Source: Syntrophotalea acetylenivorans (GTDB taxonomy: Bacteria > Desulfobacterota > Desulfuromonadia > Desulfuromonadales > Syntrophotaleaceae). Taken from it: DNA of 64,000 nt. The stretch lies in assembly GCF_001887775.1 (NCBI RefSeq), contig NZ_CP015519.1:3036001-3100000 (forward strand), written 5' to 3'. A program made the position numbers and the translations under genes. A model generated the notes under the pieces. The model did not search any database. It saw only the letters and a program-made list of their open reading frames with translations, and had not been told where the DNA came from. Of this stretch, positions 56,072-64,000 are shown piece by piece. The stretch's first letter is position 1; each line of letters opens with the position of its first letter.

Positions 56072-56245
56072 GACCAGGCATTCGCTAGGTAGTGTTCATC
56101 CGGAAACCATGGATGGGCACAACGCCGTTTTCAGATGGGAAACGACATGTTTCCCGATGAAAACCAGGTAGGTACCTTCTTACTTAATACAGATATCCAG
56201 CAATCACAACGGGAAACCGTTCGACACATCCAGGAGGAATAGCAC
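56072..56245 (+). other. rpsP leader with three small hairpins
   Basis: The 174-bp ffh-rpsP gap has inverted repeats CATCC/GGATG (around 56098-56114), GGGAAA/TTTCCC (56137-56155) and AACGG/CCGTT (near 56210) before AGGAGGAAT. None has a T run, so they are more likely RNA-stability or translational leader structures than a terminator. Function inferred. Confidence 0.35.
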
Positions 56246-56506
56246 ATGGCAACAAAAATCAGACTAGCCCGTGGCGGCGCCAAGAAGAAGCCTTTTTATC
56301 AGGTGGTGGTAGCCGACGAGCGTTTCCCGCGTGACGGCCGTTTTATTGAAAACCTCGGGCAGTATGACCCGCGCCAGAACCCGGTAATGGTCAACATCGA
56401 CGAAGACCGGGTGATGGAATGGCTGAAGAAAGGTGCTCAGCCTACCGACACCGTGCGGCGGTTGCTGCGCGACAAGGGCCTTTGGGCCAAGTTCAAGCAG
56501 GCTTAA
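56246..56506 (+). CDS. rpsP: 30S ribosomal protein S16
   Basis: 86 residues, starting [18 protein letters not shown] with [11 protein letters not shown] near 31-41, typical of S16. AGGAGGAAT ahead of the ATG. Order rpsP-khpA-rimM-trmD-rplS is the conserved bacterial arrangement. Confidence 0.98.
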   Translation: MATKIRLARGGAKKKPFYQVVVADERFPRDGRFIENLGQYDPRQNPVMVNIDEDRVMEWLKKGAQPTDTVRRLLRDKGLWAKFKQA

Positions 56507-56566
56507 TCAACCTGCAGGCAAGTCGGGGCCGAAGTGGGGATGCTGTTCTTAAGCAAGGACTGACCC

Positions 56567-56800
56567 ATGAAAGAGCTCATCGAATTCATCGCCAGATCTC
56601 TTGTCGAAAACCCGGATGCGGTCACCGTCACGGAAGAAGAGGGCGGGGATGGCAGTATCCTTCTTCAGCTGGTTGCGGCGCCTGAGGATATGGGCCGCAT
56701 TATCGGCAAGCAGGGACGCACGGCCAAGGCCATGCGCACCCTGCTGAATGCCAAGGCCACGCGGGAAGACAAGCGGGCCAGTTTGCAGATTTTGGAGTAA
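56567..56800 (+). CDS. khpA: KH-domain RNA-binding protein
   Basis: 77 residues, a single KH domain with the RNA-binding loop IIGKQGRTAKAMRTLL near 45-60. KhpA homologues act as small RNA chaperones, often with KhpB/Jag. Its stop overlaps the rimM start by one base (TAATG). Confidence 0.93.
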   Translation: MKELIEFIARSLVENPDAVTVTEEEGGDGSILLQLVAAPEDMGRIIGKQGRTAKAMRTLLNAKATREDKRASLQILE

Positions 56801-57336
56801 TGACGAATTCTTCCACAGAGTTGCTCCGAATTGGAGTAGTAGCGGGTAGCCATGGTTTGCGCGGTGAACTTAAACTGCGTGGTGAAGATCCTGACTTTTC
56901 GGTACTGCAGGAGCACGATGAGCTCTTAATACAGGTGACGGGAAGTGCGCCGCTGGCTTGTCGGATTGTACGCCGCAGTACGGTTCGCGGAAACCTGGTG
57001 GTCAAACTGACCGGGTTCGATAATGTCGAAGCGGTTCAGGGGTTGATCGGCGCTGCGGTCCTGGTCGAAGTGAACCGATTGCCCGCCCTTCCGCAGGGTG
57101 CTTATTACTGGCATCAATTACGTGGATTGCGGGCTATCGATAAGCAGGATGGCGACCTCGGTGCCCTCAGCAATCTTTTTACTACCGCTGCTCACGATAT
57201 CTATGTGATCAATGGGCGTTACGGCGAGGTGCTGATCCCCGCGGTCCCGCAATTTATTACCAAGATTGATTTGGCCGCCGGGCAAATTCTTTTTGATCTG
57301 CCCGAAGGCCTGGTGTCCAAGCCTGATGATCTTTGA
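56800..57336 (+). CDS. rimM: Ribosome maturation factor RimM
   Basis: 178 residues. The N-terminal RimM barrel ([20 protein letters not shown] near 7-26, in parts [15 protein letters not shown]) and a C-terminal PRC-barrel ([29 protein letters not shown]) are both visible. Assists 30S assembly by binding S19. Overlaps trmD by 11 bp. Confidence 0.96.
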   Translation: MTNSSTELLRIGVVAGSHGLRGELKLRGEDPDFSVLQEHDELLIQVTGSAPLACRIVRRSTVRGNLVVKLTGFDNVEAVQGLIGAAVLVEVNRLPALPQGAYYWHQLRGLRAIDKQDGDLGALSNLFTTAAHDIYVINGRYGEVLIPAVPQFITKIDLAAGQILFDLPEGLVSKPDDL

Positions 57337-58069
57337 ACTACTGACCCTGTTTCCCGCCCTGTGCGATTCACCTTTTGCCGATAGTATTCTCGGCAAGGCG
57401 GTGGACAAGGGGTTGATCGATATCTCAGCGCATAATCTGCGGGATTGGGCCGAGGGCCGGCACAAGATTACAGACGACACTCCCTATGGTGGTGGCGACG
57501 GCATGGTTCTCAAGCCGGAGCCTGTGGCTAAAGCTTTGGATGATCTCCGTAGTAGCGGACCACGACCCCGGGTGTTGTTGATGACCCCCCAGGGGGTACC
57601 TTTTCGGCAACATCATGCTCAGCAATTGGCCAAGGAAGAGCGGCTGGTTTTTGTCTGTGGGCGTTATGAAGGTTTCGACGAGCGAATCCGCACCCTGGTC
57701 GACGACGAATTCTCCATCGGGGATTTTGTGCTGACTGGTGGCGAACTGGCGGCAATGGTCATGATCGATGCCGTCGCGAGACTCGTGCCCGGTGTGCTTG
57801 GCAGTAGTGGGAGTGCGGTCAGCGATTCCCATGCCGACGGTTTGCTGGAACACCCTCATTATACGCGTCCGGCCACATTTCGCGACATGGCCGTGCCCGA
57901 TGTTTTATTGTCCGGTAATCACGGAGCCATTGAACGCTGGCGACGCCGTGAACAGCTTAGGCGGACTCTGCAGCGCCGACCCGACTTGCTGGAAAAAGCC
58001 GTATTGAGCGAACAGGACCAGCGCTGGCTTGAGGAACTCCGCCAGGAACTGAAAAGCGGTGTCAAATGA
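57326..58069 (+). CDS. trmD: tRNA (guanine37-N1)-methyltransferase
   Basis: 247 residues, SPOUT-class enzyme that makes m1G37 and prevents frameshifting. Key segments are [17 protein letters not shown] near 50-66, [13 protein letters not shown] near 107-119 and [15 protein letters not shown] near 130-144 (trefoil knot). Start ATG 57326 lies inside the end of rimM; the frame opens earlier. Overlaps the next gene by four bases. Confidence 0.97.
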   Translation: MIFELLTLFPALCDSPFADSILGKAVDKGLIDISAHNLRDWAEGRHKITDDTPYGGGDGMVLKPEPVAKALDDLRSSGPRPRVLLMTPQGVPFRQHHAQQLAKEERLVFVCGRYEGFDERIRTLVDDEFSIGDFVLTGGELAAMVMIDAVARLVPGVLGSSGSAVSDSHADGLLEHPHYTRPATFRDMAVPDVLLSGNHGAIERWRRREQLRRTLQRRPDLLEKAVLSEQDQRWLEELRQELKSGVK

Positions 58070-58632
58070 AGCAGCCGGCTGTTGCTATAGCTTTGGTGCA
58101 TCACCCCATTGTCGATCGGCGAGGTGATCTGGTCACCACGGCGGTAACCAATCTGGATATCCACGATCTGGCTCGTACTGCGCGAACCTACGGGGTCTCC
58201 AGGGTTTACCTGGTGACTCCCCTGGCGGAGCAGCAGCAGTTGGTGGATCGTATTCTGCAGCACTGGCGGCAGGGGCATGGATCCAGCTACAACCCTAAGC
58301 GGGCCGAGGCCCTCAAGCTGGTTGTTGTAGCCGCCAGTCTGGAAGAGGCTCTGGCCGACTGGCAGCAGGTCAGCGGAGCCGAGCCGTGGCCGGTGCTTAC
58401 CGGTGCTGCGAGTCAGGGCGGTATCTCTTTTGGCCGTTGCCGGGAGATTTTAGCCGAGCGGTCGCTTCTGCTTGTACTTGGTACGGGCTGGGGGCTGGCG
58501 CCGGAACTGTTTGAACAGGGTTGGACGGTGCTGGAACCGATTGTCGGTGCTGGCGACAATTATAATCATTTGCCGGTGCGCTCGGCAGCTGCGATCATGC
58601 TCGATCGGCTGTTGGGGACAGTGGCAGACTAA
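58066..58632 (+). CDS. SPOUT-type RNA methyltransferase (PF09936 family)
   Basis: 188 residues. The sequence starts with [21 protein letters not shown] (in parts AVALVHHP-like and [13 protein letters not shown]), and the C-terminal [17 protein letters not shown] and [22 protein letters not shown] form a knot-type SAM site. This family lies next to trmD in deltaproteobacteria and some thermophiles. RNA target unknown. Coupled to trmD (ATGA overlap), rplS follows after 45 bp. Confidence 0.85.
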   Translation: MKQPAVAIALVHHPIVDRRGDLVTTAVTNLDIHDLARTARTYGVSRVYLVTPLAEQQQLVDRILQHWRQGHGSSYNPKRAEALKLVVVAASLEEALADWQQVSGAEPWPVLTGAASQGGISFGRCREILAERSLLLVLGTGWGLAPELFEQGWTVLEPIVGAGDNYNHLPVRSAAAIMLDRLLGTVAD

Positions 58633-58677
58633 ACGATAAAGCTAGAACAAAAACAGCATGTTGCTGAGGAGGAAGAT

Positions 58678-59025
58678 ATGAACGTTATTGATCGTTTGGA
58701 AATGGAACAGATGAAGAAGGATCTTCCAGTTTTTAAGGCTGGAGATACCCTGCGAGTACACGTCAAGATCGTCGAAGGCGACAAGCAGCGTATCCAGGTC
58801 TTTCAGGGGGTTTGCATCAAGCGTATGAACCGCGCCCTGGGTTCGACTTTTACCGTCCGCAAGGTTTCCGGCGGCATGGGTGTTGAGCGTGTGTTCCCTC
58901 TCCACTCACCGGTAGTCGAGAAAATCGAAGTGCTGATGGTCGGTCGCGTACGTCGGGCCAAGCTTTATTACCTGCGCAAGCTGCAGGGTAAAGCCGCTCG
59001 TATCCGCGAAAAGCGTACCGCATAA
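58678..59025 (+). CDS. rplS: 50S ribosomal protein L19
   Basis: 115 residues; [20 protein letters not shown] near 15-34 and [18 protein letters not shown] near the end are diagnostic. GAGGAAG precedes the ATG. Followed by a terminator. Confidence 0.98.
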   Translation: MNVIDRLEMEQMKKDLPVFKAGDTLRVHVKIVEGDKQRIQVFQGVCIKRMNRALGSTFTVRKVSGGMGVERVFPLHSPVVEKIEVLMVGRVRRAKLYYLRKLQGKAARIREKRTA

Positions 59026-59046
59026 AACCAGATCACTGGGTTCGTT

Positions 59047-59078
59047 AAGGCCTCGGCTAGTCGCCGGGGCCTTTTCTG
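59047..59078 (+). terminator. Terminator after rplS
   Basis: Stem AAGGCC-CGGC / GCCG-GGCCTT with one bulge each side and a 5-base loop, then TTTTCTGTT. Confidence 0.82.
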
Positions 59079-59208
59079 TTCAACAGCTGATTAAGATGTT
59101 ATGCGGCTTTCTATCGACTCAAGCCCTACGGGTTGCGGCCAGGCCAGCCGGTAACTATTATGTGGGGCGGTTTCTGTATGATTCCGTATTTCGAAAGGAG
59201 AGGTTCTG

Positions 59209-59859
59209 GTGACTCTGGAGCTTTTTCCACCGGCAGAGGAGCATCCTCTGCAGTTTGAAAGACGTCTGCAGCGGCAGGGTTATAAGCTTGTTGCCGGTAT
59301 CGATGAGGCGGGACGGGGTCCCTTGGCCGGGCCGGTATTGGCTGCCGCGGTAGTGTTGCCGGAGCACTTCGAACTTCCGGGTTTAACGGATTCAAAAAAA
59401 CTCTCCCATGCTGCCCGGGAGAGGCTCTTCCCTTTGATTCGCCAACAGGCCCTGGCTGTGGGCATTGGTCATGCCAGTCCGGCGGAAATCGATCAGCTCA
59501 ATATTCTGCAAGCAACCCTTCAGGCTATGTTGCGAGCCGTCAGTCGCCTGTCGCCGGTTCCCGACTATCTTCTTATTGACGGCATCACGCCGCTACCCCA
59601 TGCGATACCCCAGCAGACTTTGAAAAAAGGCGATAGTCGTTCCCTGTCCATCGCAGCCGCCTCGGTGATTGCCAAAGTGGTGCGCGACCGGTTGATGGTT
59701 CATTACGATCGACGCTTCCCCGGCTACGGTTTCTCCGGTCACAAAGGCTACGGCAGCGCCGCCCATCGGCAGGCGATTGTCGATCTCGGTCCCTGCCCGA
59801 TTCATCGGGCCACCTTTCGCGGAGTCAAGGAGTATCTGCCTGTCCGCACAAGTCCTTGA
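59209..59859 (+). CDS. rnhB: Ribonuclease HII
   Basis: 216 residues from a GTG start preceded by AAAGGAGAGG. Catalytic signature GIDEAGRGPLAGPV near 29-42, TDSKKLS near 60-66, DGITPLP near 125-131 and a later Asp in VRDRLMVHYD. Removes ribonucleotides and RNA primers from DNA. It commonly follows rplS. The C-terminal EYLPVRTSP is short, without the usual extended tail. The 143-bp gap downstream shows nothing clear. Confidence 0.95.
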   Translation: MTLELFPPAEEHPLQFERRLQRQGYKLVAGIDEAGRGPLAGPVLAAAVVLPEHFELPGLTDSKKLSHAARERLFPLIRQQALAVGIGHASPAEIDQLNILQATLQAMLRAVSRLSPVPDYLLIDGITPLPHAIPQQTLKKGDSRSLSIAAASVIAKVVRDRLMVHYDRRFPGYGFSGHKGYGSAAHRQAIVDLGPCPIHRATFRGVKEYLPVRTSP

Positions 59860-60002
59860 TTTAACCGTCACTCGTTATCTCACCTGTTAGCCTGTAGCTC
59901 TTCTTCAAGGTTATTCTTAGTTGGACCCCGATAGCATAGCATTTAAACAAAGCCTTTCGATGCGATGATTCCCAGTAAGTAAGGCAATGATCGCCTATCG
60001 CA

Positions 60003-60197
60003 TCAGGCCTCCCGAGCACGGTAGTCTGCAATTTTGCGTTCGGCTTCCTCGTAGTTTAATACAACGGACTGGGGTTCGAGAGTGCGCCTTTCATCAAGAT
60101 ACATCGAGACTTCGGCGACATGGGTGCCGTGGTCATAAAAAGTGACAATCACGCCATAGTCGATAAATTCATAAATTTTTTCCAAAACCATCTCCAT
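60003..60197 (-). CDS. Small hypothetical protein
   Basis: 64 residues, MEMVLEKIYEFIDYG at the start and a charged C-terminus (EEAERKIADYRAREA). No signal peptide, membrane helix or cysteine. Ribosome site weak, so translation is uncertain. No family recognised. The next 375 bp (60198-60572) hold no supported gene; a GGAGGTAAAATC near 60250 is not followed by a convincing frame. Confidence 0.4.
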   Translation of the reverse strand: MEMVLEKIYEFIDYGVIVTFYDHGTHVAEVSMYLDERRTLEPQSVVLNYEEAERKIADYRAREA

Positions 60198-60572
60198 TTC
60201 AATGGCGAGATTATTCCCGCGACTGTTGCAGTAGATTATTCAAAAACCCAGGAGGTAAAATCAATAGGCAAATGTTTAGAACTTTTTAGGAATGCTCGCC
60301 ATTTCTTGGATGTATGGTTTACTGAAGAATAGTTGTGGCCTTATTTATGTTTCTGCGATCCGCATAAATCTTGCATGGCTACAGTGTTGAGCGCATTGAG
60401 GTACGTTTTTTTGACAACCCGGGTTTTGCCGCTGCCTTGGTAGGGGGAATAGGGTGTAGTGTTAATTCGAGACTCATATTGACTGGGTGCTGGCACCACA
60501 TATGTTCTGCCTTCTGAAACTCGAACAAAAGAATTATACGAACCCCTGCCAAATCATTGCCATAGAGGTTCC

Positions 60573-61901
60573 ATGCAACTGATTCGTTTAACCGTGGCGC
60601 AAAAGATTGCTCTTGGGTATCTGCTGGTTGTCGGTTTTTGTCTGACGGCCATCATCTATGCCTTGATGTCTCTGAGTAGTCTGATGGGCCACTCGGAACA
60701 GTTGGTTTCCGTAGAATTCCGCACCTTCACATTGTCGCGCGACCTCTCCCGGAGTCTTTTGGATCAGGAGCGATTGGAAAAACAGATTCTGGTGTTGCGA
60801 GATGCCTCCATGTTGCCGTTGCTCGAAAGTCGACAGCTGGAAGTCGCCGGCACCTGGCGTCAGATAATCATAATTTCTCAAGACGATCATTTTCTCCCGC
60901 TGCAGAAGGTTTATTCCAAGTTCGATCAGGCCAGCCGCAAAAGTCTGGCATTGTTGACAGAAGAAAACTGGGACGCGGCAGAGCAGCATTCTATGCAGAC
61001 CCTGTCGCCTCGCCGCGACAGGCTGCTAAAAGTTCTCGAGGTGTTTCGGCAGCGCCGGGGAGAGGTCATGGACGATACCATACGACTCTATGCCGGCGAT
61101 ATACAGCAGGGGTACCGTCTGACACTCGCCCTGGCTTTTGCCGGCATCGGCCTTGCTGCCGTTGTGGCCGTCGGGGTCATTCTCAAGATTCATCGAAGCG
61201 TCGGTCAACTCACCCGGGCTACCAAAGCCATCGCCGCAGGCAGTTACGACTATCCCCTTAACCTGGAGAGTCACGACGAATTCGGTCATTTGGCTCGACA
61301 TTTTGCCGATATGTCCCAGAAGCTCAGGGCCCTGGAAGAACTTCACCTCGACGCCAATCCCTTGACAAGATTGCCAGGTAATTTGACCATCAAGAGTGAA
61401 CTGGAAAACCGTATCGCCGACGGTCAGCCTTTTGCCCACATCTATGTCGATCTTGATTATTTCAAAGCCTACAACGATCGTTACGGATACCAGGCCGGCA
61501 GCGATGTCATCTCGCAGGTAGGAGATATGGTCAAAGACATCGGTACCCACTTCGGTACTCCACAGGATCTGATCGGTCACGTCGGCGGTGACGATTATGT
61601 GCTGCTGAGTACGCCAGATCGCGCCGAACAGATTGCCGCCGAGTTGATCAAGGCGTTTGATGCTCTTGTACCCGGTCTCTACAACGAAAAGGATCGCCAG
61701 GTCGGCTACTTTAAAGGAATGGATAGGTATGGCGTCGAAAGGGAATTCCCTCTGCTGTCCATGTCCATTGCTATCGTCTGCTCAAATAATTTAGCAAATC
61801 CCACGGCTGAGTCCATCGGCCGCGAGTGTGCAAAGATGAAAGAACACCTGAAAAAGCTGCCCGGCAGCAACTATCTTATCGATCGCCGCGAGCTACGTTG
61901 A
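60573..61901 (+). CDS. Membrane HAMP-GGDEF protein with a degenerate GGDDY site
   Basis: 442 residues: helix 1 at about 12-33, a periplasmic helical sensor region to about 183, helix 2 at 184-206, a HAMP domain at about 207-257, and a GGDEF-fold domain at 265-440. The fold markers YVDLDYFKAYNDRYGYQAG (near 291-309) and GHVGGDDYVLL (near 335-345) are present, but the signature is GGDDY instead of GGDEF/GGEEF. Diguanylate cyclase activity is therefore doubtful; it may be a c-di-GMP or GTP binder or a variant cyclase. The lipoprotein gene starts 2 bp after its stop. Confidence 0.85.
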   Translation: MQLIRLTVAQKIALGYLLVVGFCLTAIIYALMSLSSLMGHSEQLVSVEFRTFTLSRDLSRSLLDQERLEKQILVLRDASMLPLLESRQLEVAGTWRQIIIISQDDHFLPLQKVYSKFDQASRKSLALLTEENWDAAEQHSMQTLSPRRDRLLKVLEVFRQRRGEVMDDTIRLYAGDIQQGYRLTLALAFAGIGLAAVVAVGVILKIHRSVGQLTRATKAIAAGSYDYPLNLESHDEFGHLARHFADMSQKLRALEELHLDANPLTRLPGNLTIKSELENRIADGQPFAHIYVDLDYFKAYNDRYGYQAGSDVISQVGDMVKDIGTHFGTPQDLIGHVGGDDYVLLSTPDRAEQIAAELIKAFDALVPGLYNEKDRQVGYFKGMDRYGVEREFPLLSMSIAIVCSNNLANPTAESIGRECAKMKEHLKKLPGSNYLIDRRELR

Positions 61902-61903
61902 TT

Positions 61904-62305
61904 ATGCGCTTATTGCTCTGCCTCTCTCTTTTGATTCTGCTCACTGCATGCACGGGCACCTCCCGGCCTATGTGGCTGACTCCTGCCGATCAACAGCTAT
62001 TTGTCCTGGGGATGGAGGCGCTCGATAACGGAGAAGGGTTGCCTGCGGCCTTCGCTACACTGCAGAGTCGCTACCCCGATAGCCCCTGGTCCACCAAGGC
62101 AGATACTATTCAGACATTGTTGGACACCATTGAAAACCAGCAGAAAGTTATTAAGCGCCTTAAAAAATCCCAGTCGGTCAGTGACAAGCAGAACCAAAAA
62201 CTTCGACAACAGATAGCATCGCTGGAAACGGAACTCAAAGCGTTGGAAACCGAGCGCACCAAACTTCGACAGTTGCTGATCGATCTGGAACAGCGCGGTC
62301 GATAA
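61904..62305 (+). CDS. Small coiled-coil lipoprotein
   Basis: 133 residues. Lipoprotein signal peptide MRLLLCLSLLILLTAC with lipobox LTAC (Cys16). A short helical-repeat-like region follows (GLPAAFATLQSRYPDSPW), then a long coiled coil from about 70 (IENQQKVIKRLKKSQ to LETELKALETERTKLRQLL). Probably anchored in the envelope. Immediately downstream of the GGDDY protein, so likely its functional partner. No family name assigned. Confidence 0.78.
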   Translation: MRLLLCLSLLILLTACTGTSRPMWLTPADQQLFVLGMEALDNGEGLPAAFATLQSRYPDSPWSTKADTIQTLLDTIENQQKVIKRLKKSQSVSDKQNQKLRQQIASLETELKALETERTKLRQLLIDLEQRGR

Positions 62306-62583
62306 TCATTCGAAACAACCTTTGCCGATCCCGGCGGCACACGATTTTCCCTCCCTTTCAGCTGCCCATCTGTTCTTCGATGGGTTCCTTAAGATATCTT
62401 TTCTGGGTCAATCCGTTTCCAAAGACCTTGTTACGGCCGGCGGTGCCCAGGTCCAGCGAAATCAACTCGTGCAATTTGAGTTTCTTGCAAGGCGAATTCT
62501 GGAATTATTGACCGGGAAAAATTAAAATGCTATAAATGTTCCCGCGTTATTTGATCCTACTTTGGTTGCCCTGAATCCGGCGG
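62306..62583. other. Non-coding or decayed stretch
   Basis: No supported gene. A 67-codon plus-strand frame at 62322-62525 has no ribosome site and no recognisable family. It marks the boundary between the core genome and the accessory tail. Confidence 0.4.
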
Positions 62584-62624
62584 ATGCATGGCTCCACAAC
62601 CGAAACTCCTCGAGCAACTTGGCC

Positions 62625-62814
62625 GTTAGGCAAAAAGTCAGCGCCCCTATCCAAAACCAAACGTGCCACTTGTCATGCCTTTCGCTCTTTTGCCACCCAT
62701 TTGCTGGAAGTGGGATATGACATTCGGACGGTTCAAGAACTTTTGGGCCATCGCGATGTCAAGACCACAATGATTTACACTCATGTTCTTAACCGCGGGC
62801 CAAGAGCTGTTTAA
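62625..62814 (+). pseudogene. C-terminal fragment of an integron integrase (IntI-like tyrosine recombinase)
   Basis: From about 62650 the frame reads [20 protein letters not shown] and continues with [26 protein letters not shown]. This is the C-terminal catalytic box of integron integrases, with H-x-x-R, the LGH histidine and the tyrosine in IYTH. The catalytic stretch has lost one codon: usual FRHSFATH is FRSFATH here. The N-terminal 80 percent, including the first catalytic arginine and the integron-specific helix, is missing. A GTTAGGC core lies at 62625, just before the homology. The fragment ends pointing toward the cassette region. Confidence 0.75.
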
Positions 62815-62849
62815 AGTCCAGTTCATGGCCTTTGAACAGCTCTGTATTG

Positions 62850-63017
62850 GTAGTGTTATACGGGTCCGCATAAAATGCCGATAAATTTTGTTAGGTATTA
62901 GCCAAGTATATGAAATTGAGCTATTTGTGCTTTTTGGGTAAAAATTATCAGGAGTGTTATGCGGGCAAAAAAACACTATTCGGCGGTTTATACGGACCCG
63001 CCTAAACACTGTTAGGC
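62850..63017 (+). other. Integron-type recombination site region (att-like)
   Basis: Two perfect GTTRRRY cores occur, GTTAGGT at 62890-62896 and GTTAGGC at 63011-63017. The region is strongly palindromic: AGTGTTATACGGGTCCGCAT near 62852 is mirrored by ATACGGACCCGCCTAAACACT (given in parts ATACGGACCCG, CCTAAACACT) near 62991-63010. A second hairpin pairs AGTGTTATGCGGG near 62953 with CCCGCCTAAACACT. Extra-helical bases in such folds are typical of attC sites. I could not define standard R and L boxes throughout, so this is attC/attI-like, not proven. Confidence 0.5.
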
Positions 63018-63025
63018 TCCAAAAA

Positions 63026-63631
63026 ATGGAAATATATTCCTATGTACTAAAACACGACTCAGGATTTGCGCCAAATCCGTTCCACGGATTCCTCACGCTA
63101 GCCACTTGCAAGCCAGCCATCCGCAGGAATGCAAGGGCAGGTGACATTTTGTTCGGAACTGGTTCAAAAAACACCGTAGGAAATAATAAGTTGGTTTATG
63201 CTGCAATTGTTTCCAAGGTTGTACAAATCACCGAATACGACATCAATCCAAAATTTGAAGTTAAAAAACCAACAATAAATGGTGAATGGTACAGCAAGCA
63301 CGGAGACAATATTTACAGTGTCGAAAACGCACATTGGATACAAAGAAGAAATCCGCACCACAATCGAAACGACATAAAAAGAGACACTAGTGGCAGCAAC
63401 GTATTAATTTGTTATGAATTTTGGTATTTCGGTAAAAGTGCAGTCACAATTCCCGGACATCTTCAACACATCATCAAAAAAGGCCCAGGGCATAAGCGAA
63501 TTTCAGAAAACAAAGAAATTATGCAGGTTAGTCAATGGCTCCATTCTCTCCCAAAAGGAATCAACGGAACACCAGAAATGGAGCCTAACAAACTAATCAA
63601 CCGGCCGGAAAATACCTCTGAAAAAATTTGA
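63026..63631 (+). CDS. Nmad2-like protein (nucleotide modification-associated domain 2)
   Basis: 201 residues from ATG 63026, nine bases after the GTTAGGC core, the usual placement of a cassette gene. The start EIYSYVLKHDSGFAPNP, then TLATCKPAIRR and GDILFGTGSKN, matches my recollection of the Nmad2 family, predicted enzymes or readers tied to modified nucleotides in phages and defence islands. Later parts (GHKRISE, MQVSQWL) are basic. The gene is clearly more AT-rich than the core genes, which indicates transfer. Activity unknown. A longer frame from GTG 62954 runs through the recombination site and is rejected. Confidence 0.7.
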   Translation: MEIYSYVLKHDSGFAPNPFHGFLTLATCKPAIRRNARAGDILFGTGSKNTVGNNKLVYAAIVSKVVQITEYDINPKFEVKKPTINGEWYSKHGDNIYSVENAHWIQRRNPHHNRNDIKRDTSGSNVLICYEFWYFGKSAVTIPGHLQHIIKKGPGHKRISENKEIMQVSQWLHSLPKGINGTPEMEPNKLINRPENTSEKI

Positions 63632-63644
63632 AAACCATAACCTA

Positions 63645-63700
63645 AGTTTTCGGTGGTTCGTATTTGTCGCGTCGCCGCCGGTTATCATGAACCGTTAGTT
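63645..63700 (+). other. Degenerate attC-like site after the Nmad2 gene
   Basis: ACCTAAG near 63650 (RYYYAAC type, one mismatch) and GTTAGTT at 63694-63700 flank GGTTCG and TGAACC, which can pair. This would be the 3' attC of the cassette, though spacing is irregular. Weak evidence. Confidence 0.35.
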
Positions 63701-63714
63701 TTCGGCCCTACCCA

Positions 63715-64000
63715 TGAAAAGTGGACACCCTAATCAATGAGGGTATTCTTGATTAAGAGGTCTCATTATGGCGGGAAAGAAAACCACAGCTTATTCAGAA
63801 CTGTTTAGGCGCGAAGCTGTACGATTAGCTGATTTAGCCGACAGAACAGCCGCCGATGTGGCGCGGGAATTGTGGGCTCGCCAGTGACTGTTATCCCGGC
63901 CGTGAGTCCTGCGACGGATCCTCGGGGGAATTGTTCAGCCGGCCGACTGGTTTGAACACGATTCGATACCAGCTGCAGGAAAAGGGTCGGTGAATATCGG
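63715..64000 (+). mobile_element. Left end of a decayed IS3-family-like element
   Basis: TGAAAAGTGGACACCC at 63715-63730 looks like the terminal inverted repeat of IS3-group elements. It is followed at 63768-63887 by a 39-codon OrfA start (KTTAYSELFRREAVRLAD, then DVARELWARQ) of the HTH transposase type. A TGA stop follows RQ, where relatives continue with a few more residues (LL and R are still readable after the stop: CTG TTA TCC CGG). Past about 63905 no transposase similarity is visible to the window end. Truncated or decayed; the right end lies outside or is lost. Confidence 0.6.
63768..63887 (+). pseudogene. IS3-type OrfA transposase fragment
   Basis: 39 residues of the HTH-containing OrfA, ending prematurely at a TGA in a position where full-length relatives continue. 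Preceded by AAGAGG. Non-functional as it stands. Confidence 0.6.

Noticed and set aside
60120-60332. 70-codon plus-strand frame overlapping the small minus-strand gene
   Set aside because: No ribosome site at its start; partly antisense to 60003-60197; composition gives no support. It may be non-coding.
62322-62525. 67-codon frame before the integrase fragment
   Set aside because: No ribosome site or recognisable domain; probably decayed DNA.
62954-63025. Upstream extension of the Nmad2 gene from GTG 62954
   Set aside because: The added 24 residues are encoded by the palindromic recombination site; ATG 63026 gives the family N-terminus.

Overview
The window looks like a chromosomal segment of a deltaproteobacterium of the Desulfuromonadales (Geobacter, Pelobacter or Desulfuromonas type). 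The grounds are the gene order hslV-hslU-argB-argD-argF-argG-argH, the block pgpA-cinA-thpR-recA-pilT-recX-alaS, the larB/larC pair, a RACo-like ASKHA protein, a short-form ThiC, and several families of intergenic palindromic repeats typical of that group. Species is not identified. No tRNA, rRNA or CRISPR array was seen.

Layout. (1) 1-9186, minus strand: HslVU protease and the arginine pathway from N-acetylglutamate kinase to argininosuccinate lyase, with an RDD membrane protein inside and a lipoprotein gene leaving the left edge. (2) 9456-10740: an intact IS481-type element, then a cupin gene. (3) 11550-19302, minus strand: alaS, recX, pilT, recA, thpR, cinA, pgpA. (4) 19426-29094: a broken tungstate-binding protein gene, a TonB-dependent receptor, larC/larB, a DRTGG protein, and a four-gene ECF transporter operon. 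(5) 29407-32440: a small Cys-rich protein, an Asp-repeat secreted protein, and exbB-exbD-tonB. (6) 32655-40208: an orphan gene, an RND efflux pair, and a cation/proton antiporter with an HD protein. (7) 40531-46891: a BFD-like protein, thiC, thiE-thiD fusion under a TPP riboswitch, alr, and a RACo-like protein. (8) 47007-53918: purH, purD, purE, ResB/CcsA cytochrome c biogenesis and a tRNA methyltransferase. (9) 53923-59859: a DUF721/DciA gene divergent from ffh-rpsP-khpA-rimM-trmD-SPOUT methyltransferase-rplS-rnhB. (10) 60573-62305: a degenerate GGDEF protein and a lipoprotein. (11) 62306-64000: a decayed accessory tail with a C-terminal integron-integrase fragment, a cassette-like AT-rich Nmad2 gene and the left end of an IS3-like element.

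The most interesting signal is in region 4. The TonB receptor and the ECF operon each have a near-consensus sigma-70 promoter (TTGACA/TTGACT, 17-bp spacer, TATAGT/TATATT). On each -10 lies the same 24-bp imperfect palindrome, CGTTATA-N10-TATAGCG, starting three bases before the -10. The half-sites and spacing match my recollection of the ModE (molybdate repressor) operator. Together with the tungstate-binding-protein remnant beside the receptor, this suggests a molybdenum/tungsten-responsive uptake system: an outer-membrane receptor, possibly energised by the nearby ExbB-ExbD-TonB, feeding an ECF-type inner-membrane transporter whose substrate class is, to my knowledge, not described. The operators and promoters are seen directly; ligand and regulator are inference.
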